The translations under genes were made by a program, and so were the position numbers. A DNA stretch of 64,000 nucleotides from an uncultured Latescibacterota bacterium (lineage in GTDB: Bacteria; Latescibacterota; UBA2968; UBA8231), in assembly GCA_951813615.1 (NCBI GenBank), contig OX638377.1, positions 3,746,599-3,810,598 on the forward strand, written 5' to 3'. Position 1 is the stretch's first letter. Each line of letters starts with the position of its first letter. This document shows positions 43,665 through 52,702 of this stretch, piece by piece. The notes under the pieces are model-generated. The model was not told the DNA's origin. It saw only the letters and a program-made list of their open reading frames with translations, and made no database searches.

Positions 43665-44503
43665 GCCAAACGAGCGAAACAAGGCACGTCTTAGGACTGT
43701 CGGGTGGTCGCGACAGCGCAGCATTAGCGGTGTACATGCGCCAGAACCATCCTGAGCTTGAGATCGACTACTTCTTCACCGATACCGGCAAGGAACTGCC
43801 AGAGGTCTACGAGTTTTTGGTCAAGCTCGAAGGCTTTCTGGGCAAACCCATCGAACGGCTAAATCCCGACCGCGATTTTGACTTTTGGCTGAAACAGTAC
43901 AATAATTTCCTGCCTTCGCCGCAGACACGCTGGTGTACGCGGCAGCTCAAGCTCCGGCCTTTTGAGCTGTGGATTCAGCCAATGCTGGATAGTGGCGCAA
44001 CCGTTTACAGCTACGTCGCAATCCGGGCGGATGAGGAATACCGAGAAGGATACGCCTCCAAACACGACGCTCTAATAGTGCAGCTCCCGTTCAAAGATGC
44101 TGGTATCGACAAGGCGGGCGTACTGGAGATTCTGGAAGGGGCAGGCTTGGGGTTGCCGAAATACTACGAGTGGCGCACGCGGAGTGGTTGTACCTTCTGT
44201 TTCTTTCAGCAGAAGATTGAGTGGGTGCGACTGATGGAGCGGCACCCCGAGTACTTTGAGGAGGCCAAACGCTACGAGAAGGACGCCGTTGATCAAGGGT
44301 CGCCATTCACTTGGAGCCAAGGGGAGTCGCTGAATGATCTCGCCAAGCCCGAGCGCGTAGAGCAAATAAAAGAAAATCACCAACGCCGGTTAGAGCGCGC
44401 GCGTGGCAAGCATCAGGTCAACCCGCTTCGCCCCGATGTCGAACCCCTCGACATTGACGACCTCTACGGCAAAGCAAAGGTCTGTCTAGCCTGTCACAAA
44501 TAG
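43661..44503 (+). CDS. dndC: DndC-like PAPS-reductase-family PP-loop protein
   Basis: A 280-residue ATP-pyrophosphatase of the PAPS reductase superfamily. The PP-loop is LGLSGGRDSAALAVYMRQ near residues 11-28, followed by DYFFTDTGKELPEVYEF. Cysteines occur in RWCTRQLK, SGCTFCFFQQKIEW and a C-terminal VCLACHK, consistent with an Fe-S cluster as in DndC. In Dnd systems this protein activates the DNA backbone for sulfur insertion. The length is shorter than typical DndC but within the wider family. Confidence 0.85.
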   Translation: MSQTSETRHVLGLSGGRDSAALAVYMRQNHPELEIDYFFTDTGKELPEVYEFLVKLEGFLGKPIERLNPDRDFDFWLKQYNNFLPSPQTRWCTRQLKLRPFELWIQPMLDSGATVYSYVAIRADEEYREGYASKHDALIVQLPFKDAGIDKAGVLEILEGAGLGLPKYYEWRTRSGCTFCFFQQKIEWVRLMERHPEYFEEAKRYEKDAVDQGSPFTWSQGESLNDLAKPERVEQIKENHQRRLERARGKHQVNPLRPDVEPLDIDDLYGKAKVCLACHK

Positions 44504-44505
44504 CT

Positions 44506-47220
44506 ATGACCACACATGAGGGAATAAACAGATCGCGGGATGGTATATGGCTTGCCCATGGAGGAACTGCCACCGACGGTACGATCTACGGCCCCCCGAA
44601 TAAAGCGACTCCGTGGGGAAGCGCCGGTTGTCCACTGCTCCCGCGAAGCTACCGAACAATGTTTGGCAACCAAAAAGTAAGAGTACTCTCGTCGTTGCGA
44701 AGGAGGCCAGGTGACTCAACAGCCTTCATCGCCGACCTCGATGCGAGCTTTTTGTGCCGGTTTGGATTGAGCAAGCTATCTACAGGCGGAGCCGTTGCGA
44801 TTATGAATCGCATACATCGGTTGCCTGTTCCACCGGGCCAAATAGTCATCCCTCCTGGAGTTCCTATGCGGTGGATAATGGAGCTACCTATGCGCAAGCG
44901 AACTCGTAACGTCCTCGACCAGATTATTGAACGAAAAAGAAAAGACGGTCTTCTCAGAGAACCCATCTCATTTGACGAGTTTTTACGGATACACCCTACA
45001 GAAAAAGTCTCTCTAGTCGATTTGCTATGTGTGTTGGAGAGCGCGGAGTTAGAACAGACGACCAATGATCAGTCCTCTGAAACAGATTCCATAGAAGCGA
45101 TTGCAACCAAGGGACTTGAACAGACAACCAATGATCAACTCCCCGAAACAGATTCCATAGAAGCGATTACGACCAAGGGACTTGAAGTGTCTTGGAGTGC
45201 CGAGCGGCTAGCTCCTTGGGGGAGCCCCCCAACGCCTCTGCTGCCGCGTTGGTACCGCGAGACTCTTTATCACTTACAGCTTCCCAGAGAGATACGGAAA
45301 GCCCATCCAGCGCTCAAGACAGTTGGCCAACTAGGTGATTTCTGGGAAGGAGTACAGTCGCCGGTTGATAAGGCTTGGTTGCACTCTCTGGTAGGGCTTG
45401 TCCGCGGCCATCGGCCACCTCCGAACTATGTTGTCATTCCTGCTGGGATTGACCTCTCTGAACTCGCCCGGTACCCACTACGGCCGCGAACGGCCAAGGT
45501 TCTACGTGAAAAGGACCTGCTCAAAGGGAATAACGGTCTCTTGGTCAAAGAACTGATGTCGTTTAGGAACTTCGGCATAGTCTCACTTCTGGATCTTATG
45601 TGCGTCGCCGAGCTAGCGCTAGCTGATCGAGTCTCGAACGATGATGCCAACACCGAGAGACCGGTGGAGCGAACGAGTGAGTGGGATGACATGGGCGATC
45701 TGTTTGATCGCTTGCTTTCCGCCGCGAATGAATTCTATGGGGTTACTACCGTGGGCGAAGCGTTGAGGTTAGACCTTTCTAGGTTGGCGTCAACGATCGG
45801 AATTACTCCGGCTCTGGATTCCTTTGCAATTCGAGGTCTGACGAAGGGCAGAAGAATTACTGACACGATAACTGAGCGACTCACCGTGTTTCTGGCGGCC
45901 GCGACGCCAAGGGATCAGCTCATTCTTGAACGCCGTCTCTGCACCGCAACTCCCCAAGTATTTGAGGAGTTGGGACAGTTGGTCGGAGTCTCTCGGGAGA
46001 GGGTAAGGCAGATCGAGAAACGACTGCGGGAAGCAATCGAAATGCGTGTGGGAACAGAGATCGACATTATCGCAACCCTCCTTGGAGAACAAGTTCAGCC
46101 AGTAGTAGATGCAGTCGAGCTTGACAGCCTGATATCCAATGCGTTCACCGGCTCCGAAGAGAAACAATCAGTCGATGTCGCAGTCTGGATGGTTAAGTCT
46201 CGCCTCAACTACTCATGCGTCGATGGGGTCTGCCTGAACGATGTAGCTCTTGAGATCATGCGATCCTTACAAGAAGTGGCTAACAAAACAGCAGACGATG
46301 TGGGCCTGATTGACGAGAATGCATTGCGAGATCAGCTCCCAAGCGACGAGTGGAAAGATTTCTTTCCGCAGCTTGTAGAGCGATGCGAGTTTCATCAGAT
46401 CGGTAGCTGCCTCGCGCTACGAGATACTGTCGGAGCCCGAGTGAAGGCCGCACTTATAGAAATTGGTCGGATAGCCACCACAGAGGAGATAGCATCAATA
46501 TCAGGGATTGACTCCAATCGGGTCGCTGGTCAACTCTCACGGATCCCCTCCGTGGCTAGGGCAGACAAGGCACGCTGGGGGCTCGCCGAGTGGATCGACG
46601 ACGTGTACGAAGGAGTCACGGCTGAGATTATCCAACGGATCAACGAAGACGGAGGTGCCACGTCTATCGAAAGACTCGTTGAGGAGATACCCAGACTGTT
46701 CGGGGTGAGCGAAACAAGCGTCCGAATCTCTGTCGGAACGCCGCAGTTTGTGCTCCAAGATGGCTATGTCAGTATGGCTGACGAATCATCCATCACCTTG
46801 CGTAATCTTCACGACGTAATCGACGGCCAAACCGCTAATGGCGATCCTTACTGGACGTTCCTTGTTGAAAGCCGCTACTTCGAGGGACACAGCCTAGCGA
46901 GGTTCCCAGCAGAGCTAGCTAAGGAACTCGGCTGTGAGCCTAATAGCAAAAAACGAGTGTCTGTGGCCTACCCTATAGGTTGTGGCGAACTGTCTGTTAG
47001 CTGGCGTCTTACTTCGGCTACGGGCATCAGCCTTGGGTATCTCGCCGATCCGCTCCGGCGGCTTGAGGTCAGCAACGGCGACCGTGTTCGCGTGGTCATC
47101 AAGGGCCCTGGCGTCGTCGAGTTGCGCCGTGATTACCCATCAACGGTATCCGAGGGCAACTCAGATACGTCAGCCGAGACCCTACTTGAGCGCCTCAAGA
47201 AACGTCGAAAAGTATTCTAG
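44506..47220 (+). CDS. Multidomain defence protein with sigma-70 region-4-like helix-turn-helix
   Basis: A 904-residue protein 2 bases after the DndC-like gene. The N-terminal part contains two copies of a roughly 160-residue module, each starting WGS..(T/C)PLLPR.YR and ending near a SL.DLLCVLE/SLLDLMCVAE segment, joined by a 22-residue tandem repeat. Around residues 465-515, PRDQLILERRL and LGQLVGVSRERVRQIEKRLR match sigma-70 region 4. The C-terminal third is helical with winged-helix-like stretches (EEIASISGIDSNRVAGQL). By position it corresponds to PbeC of Pbe-type loci; this is inferred. It may bind DNA rather than act as a sigma factor. Confidence 0.75.
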   Translation: MTTHEGINRSRDGIWLAHGGTATDGTIYGPPNKATPWGSAGCPLLPRSYRTMFGNQKVRVLSSLRRRPGDSTAFIADLDASFLCRFGLSKLSTGGAVAIMNRIHRLPVPPGQIVIPPGVPMRWIMELPMRKRTRNVLDQIIERKRKDGLLREPISFDEFLRIHPTEKVSLVDLLCVLESAELEQTTNDQSSETDSIEAIATKGLEQTTNDQLPETDSIEAITTKGLEVSWSAERLAPWGSPPTPLLPRWYRETLYHLQLPREIRKAHPALKTVGQLGDFWEGVQSPVDKAWLHSLVGLVRGHRPPPNYVVIPAGIDLSELARYPLRPRTAKVLREKDLLKGNNGLLVKELMSFRNFGIVSLLDLMCVAELALADRVSNDDANTERPVERTSEWDDMGDLFDRLLSAANEFYGVTTVGEALRLDLSRLASTIGITPALDSFAIRGLTKGRRITDTITERLTVFLAAATPRDQLILERRLCTATPQVFEELGQLVGVSRERVRQIEKRLREAIEMRVGTEIDIIATLLGEQVQPVVDAVELDSLISNAFTGSEEKQSVDVAVWMVKSRLNYSCVDGVCLNDVALEIMRSLQEVANKTADDVGLIDENALRDQLPSDEWKDFFPQLVERCEFHQIGSCLALRDTVGARVKAALIEIGRIATTEEIASISGIDSNRVAGQLSRIPSVARADKARWGLAEWIDDVYEGVTAEIIQRINEDGGATSIERLVEEIPRLFGVSETSVRISVGTPQFVLQDGYVSMADESSITLRNLHDVIDGQTANGDPYWTFLVESRYFEGHSLARFPAELAKELGCEPNSKKRVSVAYPIGCGELSVSWRLTSATGISLGYLADPLRRLEVSNGDRVRVVIKGPGVVELRRDYPSTVSEGNSDTSAETLLERLKKRRKVF
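45052..45183 (+). repeat. 66-bp in-frame tandem repeat (two units)
   Basis: Two consecutive 66-base units (45052-45117 and 45118-45183) encode EQTTNDQ..ETDSIEAI and a TKGLEQ/TKGLEV junction. They differ at only a few bases. They form the acidic, probably flexible linker between the two N-terminal modules of the sigma-like protein. Being a multiple of three, the unit can expand or contract without breaking the frame. Confidence 0.9.
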
Positions 47221-47221
47221 C

Positions 47222-49471
47222 GTGCTCGCCAACGAATCTACCATTCGTCCAGGACTGTATCGACTACCTGACGATCCCGTCGGACCGCGTGTGTTGATCC
47301 CTGGATTCCGGTCTGCCACATCTGTTCGAGGGGCCTTTGGCTGGTTCTCTGCTGGGTGGATAGAAAGACTGGCCCCTGGCCTTGCCGAATATCTGAATCG
47401 CCACGACACAGCACCTATCAGTTTCACCGTTTCACCTGCTCTTTTCGCCGCAGAGAGAGCTGTCATTGAACAGGCATATAACATGTCAGACGAAGAGGCT
47501 ACACAACGGGTCGCTGATGTATTTGTTGACGGCCGTGTCCAGGCGTCAGCAGTCGGACGCCATGCCTTAGATTGTCTCGCCTGGATGGTCGCTACTGGAC
47601 GGTTGCACCTTCGTGTGGCTGTTCCTAAAGCAACAGCCAATTACCACCCGAAGATTTGGCTGTTTGACGATGGAACCCACCAAGTTCTCGCTCGTGGCTC
47701 AGGTAATGCGACTGGGCGTGGAGTCGCCTTCGGTGTTGAACACCTCGACGTTGATGTCACATGGCTCGACCACAGCCGTACCCGTGTTCGAGACGGCGCT
47801 GACATTCTCAACGATTGGTCACGCGGACGTAGCGACGGCATCAAGTATGTGGTCGAACTCCCGGAAGCCCTTAAAAAGAACATCATCCACACCGCTCCAG
47901 AGATTGCACCGAGTCAAGTAGATTACGCCAGAGCAGTGACCGAAGACAAGAACCCGGGATGGGCGATTGACCCGACCGAAACGTTACGGGTGAGGTTTGC
48001 ACCCACACGTACAGCAGACCAACCTCTCTTGAAGATTCCCGATGGTCTGGAATGGAAGGAGGGACCTTACGCGCACCAAGGCGAGGCCGTTATAGCTTGG
48101 GAATCGGAGCCAGACCCTGAACACGGCACGATCTCCATGGCAACCGGCGCAGGTAAAACTCTCACAGCGTTGATATGTGCCTCACGGGTTCAAGATCGAC
48201 TCTCTAATGAGCCACTACTCGTTATCGTCTCGGCACCATCCATCCCGCTTGTCATCCAATGGCAAGAGGAGATAAAGAAATTTGGGATCAATGCCACTGT
48301 CCCGAGCCTCGAAACTAATACCGATGTCGCTATAACCAACCTGTTTCGGGGTCTCATCTCAGGGGGAACCCATGTAGCAATCGTAACCAATAACCTTCTT
48401 TGCTCGCCGGCATTTCAAGCCACCGTAGCACTCAAGATCAGGCACGCCAACTCCTCGCTCCAGACAATGTTCATCGCTGACGAGGCCCATACACTCGGTG
48501 CAGACGGCTTCCTCTCGAACAAGCCCGACTTCTTCGAGCGACGACTTGCCCTTTCAGCTACCCCCGAGCGTCAGTACGACCCTGACGGTACCGAAGAGAT
48601 ATTCGATTTCTTCGGGCCGCCGGTCTATGAGTTTGGGCTCGACAGGGCCATTGGATTCTGTCTGTCTCCGTACAACTACTATGTCCACGCAGCCACTCTT
48701 GACGGCGACGAATTAGACGAATTCGAGACCCTTACCGGCAGGATTGGAGTAGCTTTTGGTCGGGGCCTCGACGATAATGATGACACGCTAACTAGCCTAC
48801 GAATCGCGAGGCGGAGAATCATTGAGACTGCCCAAGCCAAACTATCACTCCTCCGGGAAGTGCTTGAACAACGCGGCTCACGCTCGATAGAACAGACGCT
48901 GATCTACGCCTCCGCCAAGAATCCCGATCAGTTCGACAACATAGCCGCTATGCTCACCGATCTAGACATTCGATGGGCTCCAGTCACGCAGGAGACTACT
49001 GCCAACCGGGCACTGCTAGATCGGACTTTTGAGACATTTAGCGCGGGTGGTTATCAAGTCCTTTTGGCTAAGAAGGTTCTTGATGAGGGTGTCGATATCC
49101 CCAGTATCAGGGAGGCATTTATTGTTGCCTCATCCACGGTTCGGCGAGAATGGATTCAACGACGGGGTCGTGTCCTCCGACGCCACCCCGAAAAACCTTG
49201 GGCAATCGTTCACGACTTCCTCGCGCTGCCGCCGGCACAGATGCTCCGATCTGAGGGGACGACAAACATGAAGAAGATCATCCAGACCGAGTTGGACCGA
49301 ACTTACTCTTTCGCCGCACATGCGAGAAACTTTGTTGGCGATGGGGGAGTACTCTCAGACCTACAACGGATCAAAACCGCATATTGGCCCGAGAGGGAAG
49401 GCTCACCGATTCTACAGCAAGCTGGTGACAGCTTTATCGCTACCACAACTCCACAAGGAAAACCATGGTAA
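47222..49471 (+). CDS. PLD-domain and DEAD/DEAH-box helicase fusion (PbeD-like)
   Basis: A 749-residue protein. A phospholipase-D-like nuclease domain occupies the first 250 residues, with HPKIWLFDDGT and GSGNATGRGV (HxK...GSxN) near 140-165. A superfamily 2 helicase follows: Walker A MATGAGKTLTALICAS near 306-321, the DEAH box in MFIADEAHTLGADGF, AKKVLDEGVDIPSIREAFI, and the arginine-rich motif VI RREWIQRRGRVLRR. GTG 47222 begins 1 base after the previous stop. This combination of PLD and helicase recurs in defence and restriction loci. Confidence 0.87.
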   Translation: MLANESTIRPGLYRLPDDPVGPRVLIPGFRSATSVRGAFGWFSAGWIERLAPGLAEYLNRHDTAPISFTVSPALFAAERAVIEQAYNMSDEEATQRVADVFVDGRVQASAVGRHALDCLAWMVATGRLHLRVAVPKATANYHPKIWLFDDGTHQVLARGSGNATGRGVAFGVEHLDVDVTWLDHSRTRVRDGADILNDWSRGRSDGIKYVVELPEALKKNIIHTAPEIAPSQVDYARAVTEDKNPGWAIDPTETLRVRFAPTRTADQPLLKIPDGLEWKEGPYAHQGEAVIAWESEPDPEHGTISMATGAGKTLTALICASRVQDRLSNEPLLVIVSAPSIPLVIQWQEEIKKFGINATVPSLETNTDVAITNLFRGLISGGTHVAIVTNNLLCSPAFQATVALKIRHANSSLQTMFIADEAHTLGADGFLSNKPDFFERRLALSATPERQYDPDGTEEIFDFFGPPVYEFGLDRAIGFCLSPYNYYVHAATLDGDELDEFETLTGRIGVAFGRGLDDNDDTLTSLRIARRRIIETAQAKLSLLREVLEQRGSRSIEQTLIYASAKNPDQFDNIAAMLTDLDIRWAPVTQETTANRALLDRTFETFSAGGYQVLLAKKVLDEGVDIPSIREAFIVASSTVRREWIQRRGRVLRRHPEKPWAIVHDFLALPPAQMLRSEGTTNMKKIIQTELDRTYSFAAHARNFVGDGGVLSDLQRIKTAYWPEREGSPILQQAGDSFIATTTPQGKPW

Positions 49472-49686
49472 GCAACTACGACCGAATATACACCGAGATC
49501 AACAAGGAAGCACAGCGCTTTGCTCCTGAACACAACATCGACCCGAATGTGCTAATCGAGCTAGCCATGAAAATAGTCGACCTTGAGGATCAACACCGCA
49601 TCAGAAACGTCGCTCGCATTAAACAGCGCATCGAAGAGTTGATTGATAACACAGCAGTGAACCAGATGAAGCGTGAGGAGCAGTAG
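49465..49686 (+). CDS. Small protein associated with DNA-modification loci
   Basis: A 73-residue, largely helical protein (SNYDRIYTEINKEAQRFAPE, then RIRNVARIKQRIEELI). ATG 49465 overlaps the helicase end by 7 bases, and its stop is 2 bases before the DndD-like gene, so it belongs to the operon. I recall similar small proteins next to dndD-type genes in such loci; function unknown, perhaps a bridging subunit. Confidence 0.75.
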   Translation: MVSNYDRIYTEINKEAQRFAPEHNIDPNVLIELAMKIVDLEDQHRIRNVARIKQRIEELIDNTAVNQMKREEQ

Positions 49687-49688
49687 CG

Positions 49689-51923
49689 ATGCTGAGACTC
49701 CGCCAAATTGAAATAGACAACTTCGTCTGCTTTGATAACCTCGTAATCGAACCTTCCACCGATCTTGAAAGGCCGCTTACTGTAATCAGGGCAGAGAACG
49801 GCTCAGGCAAGACTACCTTTCTCCGCGCACTCCGATGGGGTATGTATGGCGAGAAAGGCTTACCTGGAGACTCGACTCGATTCTCGCTTCATCCTTCTTG
49901 GTGGTCACCTAACGACGACGGTATCAAGACGAAGGTCACGATTGAATTCGAGACTGACGGTTCCACTCGTGACTACACAGAAGGTAGCCCCATCACCACC
50001 GTCTATCAGCTTGTGCGGTCCGTCACCACGATCGGCAAATCTACGGCAAGGGACGATGAACCCGACTTCCGTCGCATCAACGAACAGACACAGTTGATGG
50101 TCAAAGAAGGCGATGGAACGTGGGCTCCACATAACGCGGGAGTTGACGCCGTCATCGAACAGCTCCTCCCATGGGGTCTTCGCGATTTCTTCGTAATGGA
50201 TGCTGACGAGGCAACCGACTTTGTCGGTGGCAGCGAAAACAAGGTGATGAACCGCCAGGACGTTATCAAAAAGACAACCGAAGCCGTGCATAGCCTTCTA
50301 GGCATCGATGTCTTCAGGAAAGCATCAGTGCGAGTGGAGAACATGGCCCGAGAATTCGGTGCCCAAGCCACCAGAGCTATTGGGGATACGGATCTTAACG
50401 CACTCCAGGAAGAACTCGACTTGCTCCGGGGAGATGCCGCCAAACTCACAGAGAATATCTCGGAACAGAAAACCCAGAAGACGGAACTAGAAGACCGACT
50501 TCGACAACGGCGGGATGGCCTCGAAACGGAGCTCAAGGATGTCGGAGCAGCCGAGGGACTCAGAACACGCCTCGTCGAGAATCGTAAGCAGCATAAAAGG
50601 GTTACCAAGAACCAGAGAACTACTCTCGCTCATCTTGCTAGTGAACTTGAATCAACCGAGCTTTTGGCTTCACTGGCAAGCAGCAAGATCGGAAGAGCAT
50701 ATGAAATGCTGCGCCCGCTCTACGAAAAGGGCCACATTCCTCTCAAGCATCTCAACTTCGTACGCGACCTCCTCGAATCGGGGACCTGCGTTTGTGGCCG
50801 GGATCTCTCTGAAGACAGCGTGCATCGTCGGCATGTGGCAGATCGGATCGCCGAATCCGCAGAGCAGGAGGAACGCGCCAACTATCTCGGTCAACTCCAC
50901 GACGCAGCTAAGTCGCTCAGAGACCATGTGGAAGCCACCAGTTGGGATGATCGGAGTACGCAACTCGCAGGTGACTTCGCTGCACTCGATAAGGAGCTCG
51001 CAGATCTCGGTCTTGAAAAGCGAGATATTGACAACAAGCTCAAAGATCTTGACGAGGAGAAGATCCAGGTCATCCGCGACGAAATCGCGGCGCTAGAGAC
51101 TCAAGTGGATAACCTGAATCGCAACCTTGCAATCAATGAGGATAGTCTTCCACGTCTCACCAGCAAGATCGATTCCCTTGAGAAGCAGATACACCAGCGG
51201 CAACGCAACGAACGAGTCGCCGCCGACAAGCGGGCAGCGGAGACCATGGCGACGCTTCTCGTCAATGTCCTCAATGGGGCCTACGGTACTATCCAAGCTG
51301 AACAGGTTAGCGAACTCGCTCAGCGGATGAATCGTCTCTTCGTCCAAATGGCAGCCAACGTCTCGGACGAAGACTACGAAGAGCTACAACGCGACAAGGC
51401 GACGCTCAAGATGATCGCAGAAGTCGGTCTCCGGCCCATAAACCACAAGTCCGACGACTACGAAATATATGCTCTCAACAGCCGAGGGCGTTCCATGCCT
51501 CCAATCGAGATCAATGGCGCTTCTCGCCGGGTGCTCGCACTATCATTCGTGCTCTCGCTGTGTGCCGAGTCTCAGACCTACGCACCCTTGATTGCAGACT
51601 CGCTACTCAACTTCATGTCAGGCACAGTACGACGCAACACGCTCCGAGTCACCGCAGAAAATTCCAGTCAGCCGATCCTTCTTCTAACCGGCTCTGATCT
51701 CCAAGCGCCGTCGGAAGCCGAGCTTGTAGCTCAGTATGCTGGTGCCACATATACTCTCACAGGTCAATGGGACGCAATCGACGCCGGCTCGGGAGGAGAT
51801 GTCATAAATTGGACTGAACAACGCCCGATCTCACTTATTTGCCCATGCAGCCCCCGCCAATACTGCGACATTTGCGAGCGAACCGGACAAGCTGGCTCGC
51901 CAGGATGGAGCAGACGGACCTAG
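49689..51923 (+). CDS. dndD: DndD-like SMC/Rad50-type ATPase
   Basis: A 744-residue ABC ATPase of the RecF/SMC class. Walker A lies in VIRAENGSGKTTFLRALRWG near residues 34-53, followed by MYGEKGLPG. Long coiled coils flank a zinc-hook-like CVCGRDLSEDS near residue 366. The signature region GASRRVLALSFVLSLCAES is near 607-625 and the Walker B region YAPLIADSLLNFM follows. The extreme C-terminus adds a cysteine cluster (CPCSPRQYCDICERTG). In Dnd systems DndD ATPase activity supports sulfur incorporation. Confidence 0.87.
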   Translation: MLRLRQIEIDNFVCFDNLVIEPSTDLERPLTVIRAENGSGKTTFLRALRWGMYGEKGLPGDSTRFSLHPSWWSPNDDGIKTKVTIEFETDGSTRDYTEGSPITTVYQLVRSVTTIGKSTARDDEPDFRRINEQTQLMVKEGDGTWAPHNAGVDAVIEQLLPWGLRDFFVMDADEATDFVGGSENKVMNRQDVIKKTTEAVHSLLGIDVFRKASVRVENMAREFGAQATRAIGDTDLNALQEELDLLRGDAAKLTENISEQKTQKTELEDRLRQRRDGLETELKDVGAAEGLRTRLVENRKQHKRVTKNQRTTLAHLASELESTELLASLASSKIGRAYEMLRPLYEKGHIPLKHLNFVRDLLESGTCVCGRDLSEDSVHRRHVADRIAESAEQEERANYLGQLHDAAKSLRDHVEATSWDDRSTQLAGDFAALDKELADLGLEKRDIDNKLKDLDEEKIQVIRDEIAALETQVDNLNRNLAINEDSLPRLTSKIDSLEKQIHQRQRNERVAADKRAAETMATLLVNVLNGAYGTIQAEQVSELAQRMNRLFVQMAANVSDEDYEELQRDKATLKMIAEVGLRPINHKSDDYEIYALNSRGRSMPPIEINGASRRVLALSFVLSLCAESQTYAPLIADSLLNFMSGTVRRNTLRVTAENSSQPILLLTGSDLQAPSEAELVAQYAGATYTLTGQWDAIDAGSGGDVINWTEQRPISLICPCSPRQYCDICERTGQAGSPGWSRRT

Positions 51924-51935
51924 GGAGAATAACCC

Positions 51936-52421
51936 GTGAACTACTTCACAACTCTATTGTCGTCTCATGCTCACACCCTCCGCCTCCCAGACCAGTCTAA
52001 GGACGCCATCGAGGGGTATGTGCTACAGCACCAGAAGGGAAATGTCAGCCTGGAGCGAGCTCCCTTCCGCCGTCAGCTAGACTTCTGGGCCTTCGCTATT
52101 GCCTCCTCCATCGCACGTGGAATACCACCGCTTGAAGAACCCTCTGCTAATTGGGGACGAAAGTTCGCTGACACCCGATCAGTGCAGATGCCAGATGGGC
52201 TATGTGAAATGCTCGCTGTCGTCACTCTGACCACGCTAGGCCCAGACCACGAAGGTATCGACGACCCCTCACAGATCATCGAACTCGGCAATCGGTTCGC
52301 CGGTGCCGGTTGCCCAAAACTTCTCAATCAGCTCAGTAACCCAGATATGCGTACTACCGTTCTCGACAAAGCACTGGAGTTCGCATCGTCTCTGCGATCC
52401 GGTACAGGCACCGAGCCATAG
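51936..52421 (+). CDS. DndE-like candidate
   Basis: A 161-residue protein following dndD after 12 bases, with a GTG start at 51936. The opening (LRLPDQSKDAIEGYVLQHQK, then RRQLDFWAFAIASSIARG) resembles the helical DndE pattern of a short conserved region containing a hydrophobic RLAL-like helix. It is longer than classic DndE (about 110-130 residues) and identity cannot be confirmed by eye. The position, last of the core dnd genes, supports the assignment. Confidence 0.55.
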   Translation: MNYFTTLLSSHAHTLRLPDQSKDAIEGYVLQHQKGNVSLERAPFRRQLDFWAFAIASSIARGIPPLEEPSANWGRKFADTRSVQMPDGLCEMLAVVTLTTLGPDHEGIDDPSQIIELGNRFAGAGCPKLLNQLSNPDMRTTVLDKALEFASSLRSGTGTEP

Positions 52422-52425
52422 TCAG

Positions 52426-52665
52426 ATGATCGACAGCGCCGTCCAAGTCTTGGGCGACAAGCCCCTGTGCAATATAGCCCGCGAATTAGTCGAGACTGTC
52501 CGCAACAACGTCACCATCGACTGGACGCTGCGGGAGAACGTGCGGGCGAATCTACGCAGGTTAGTCAAGCGCACGCTGAGACGCTACGGCTACCCGCCGG
52601 ACAAGCAGGAGCAGGCGACGCGCACCGTCCTGGAGCAGGCCGAGTTGGTGATTAGTGGCTACTGA
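52426..52665 (+). pseudogene. C-terminal fragment of a type I restriction HsdR subunit
   Basis: A 79-codon frame whose sequence (NIARELVETVRNNVTIDWTL, RRLVKRTLRRYGYPPDKQEQ, TVLEQAEL) is the hallmark C-terminal end of HsdR/DUF3387 proteins. The other 900 or so residues of HsdR, and HsdM/HsdS, are absent. It has an ATG 4 bases after the dndE-like stop and stays open, so it may be translated as a stand-alone domain. Either it is a decay remnant or a domain captured by the operon. Confidence 0.65.
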
Positions 52666-52702
52666 ATCCCAAACCGCAACATCAATCTAAAGCAGGGAAG
52701 TT

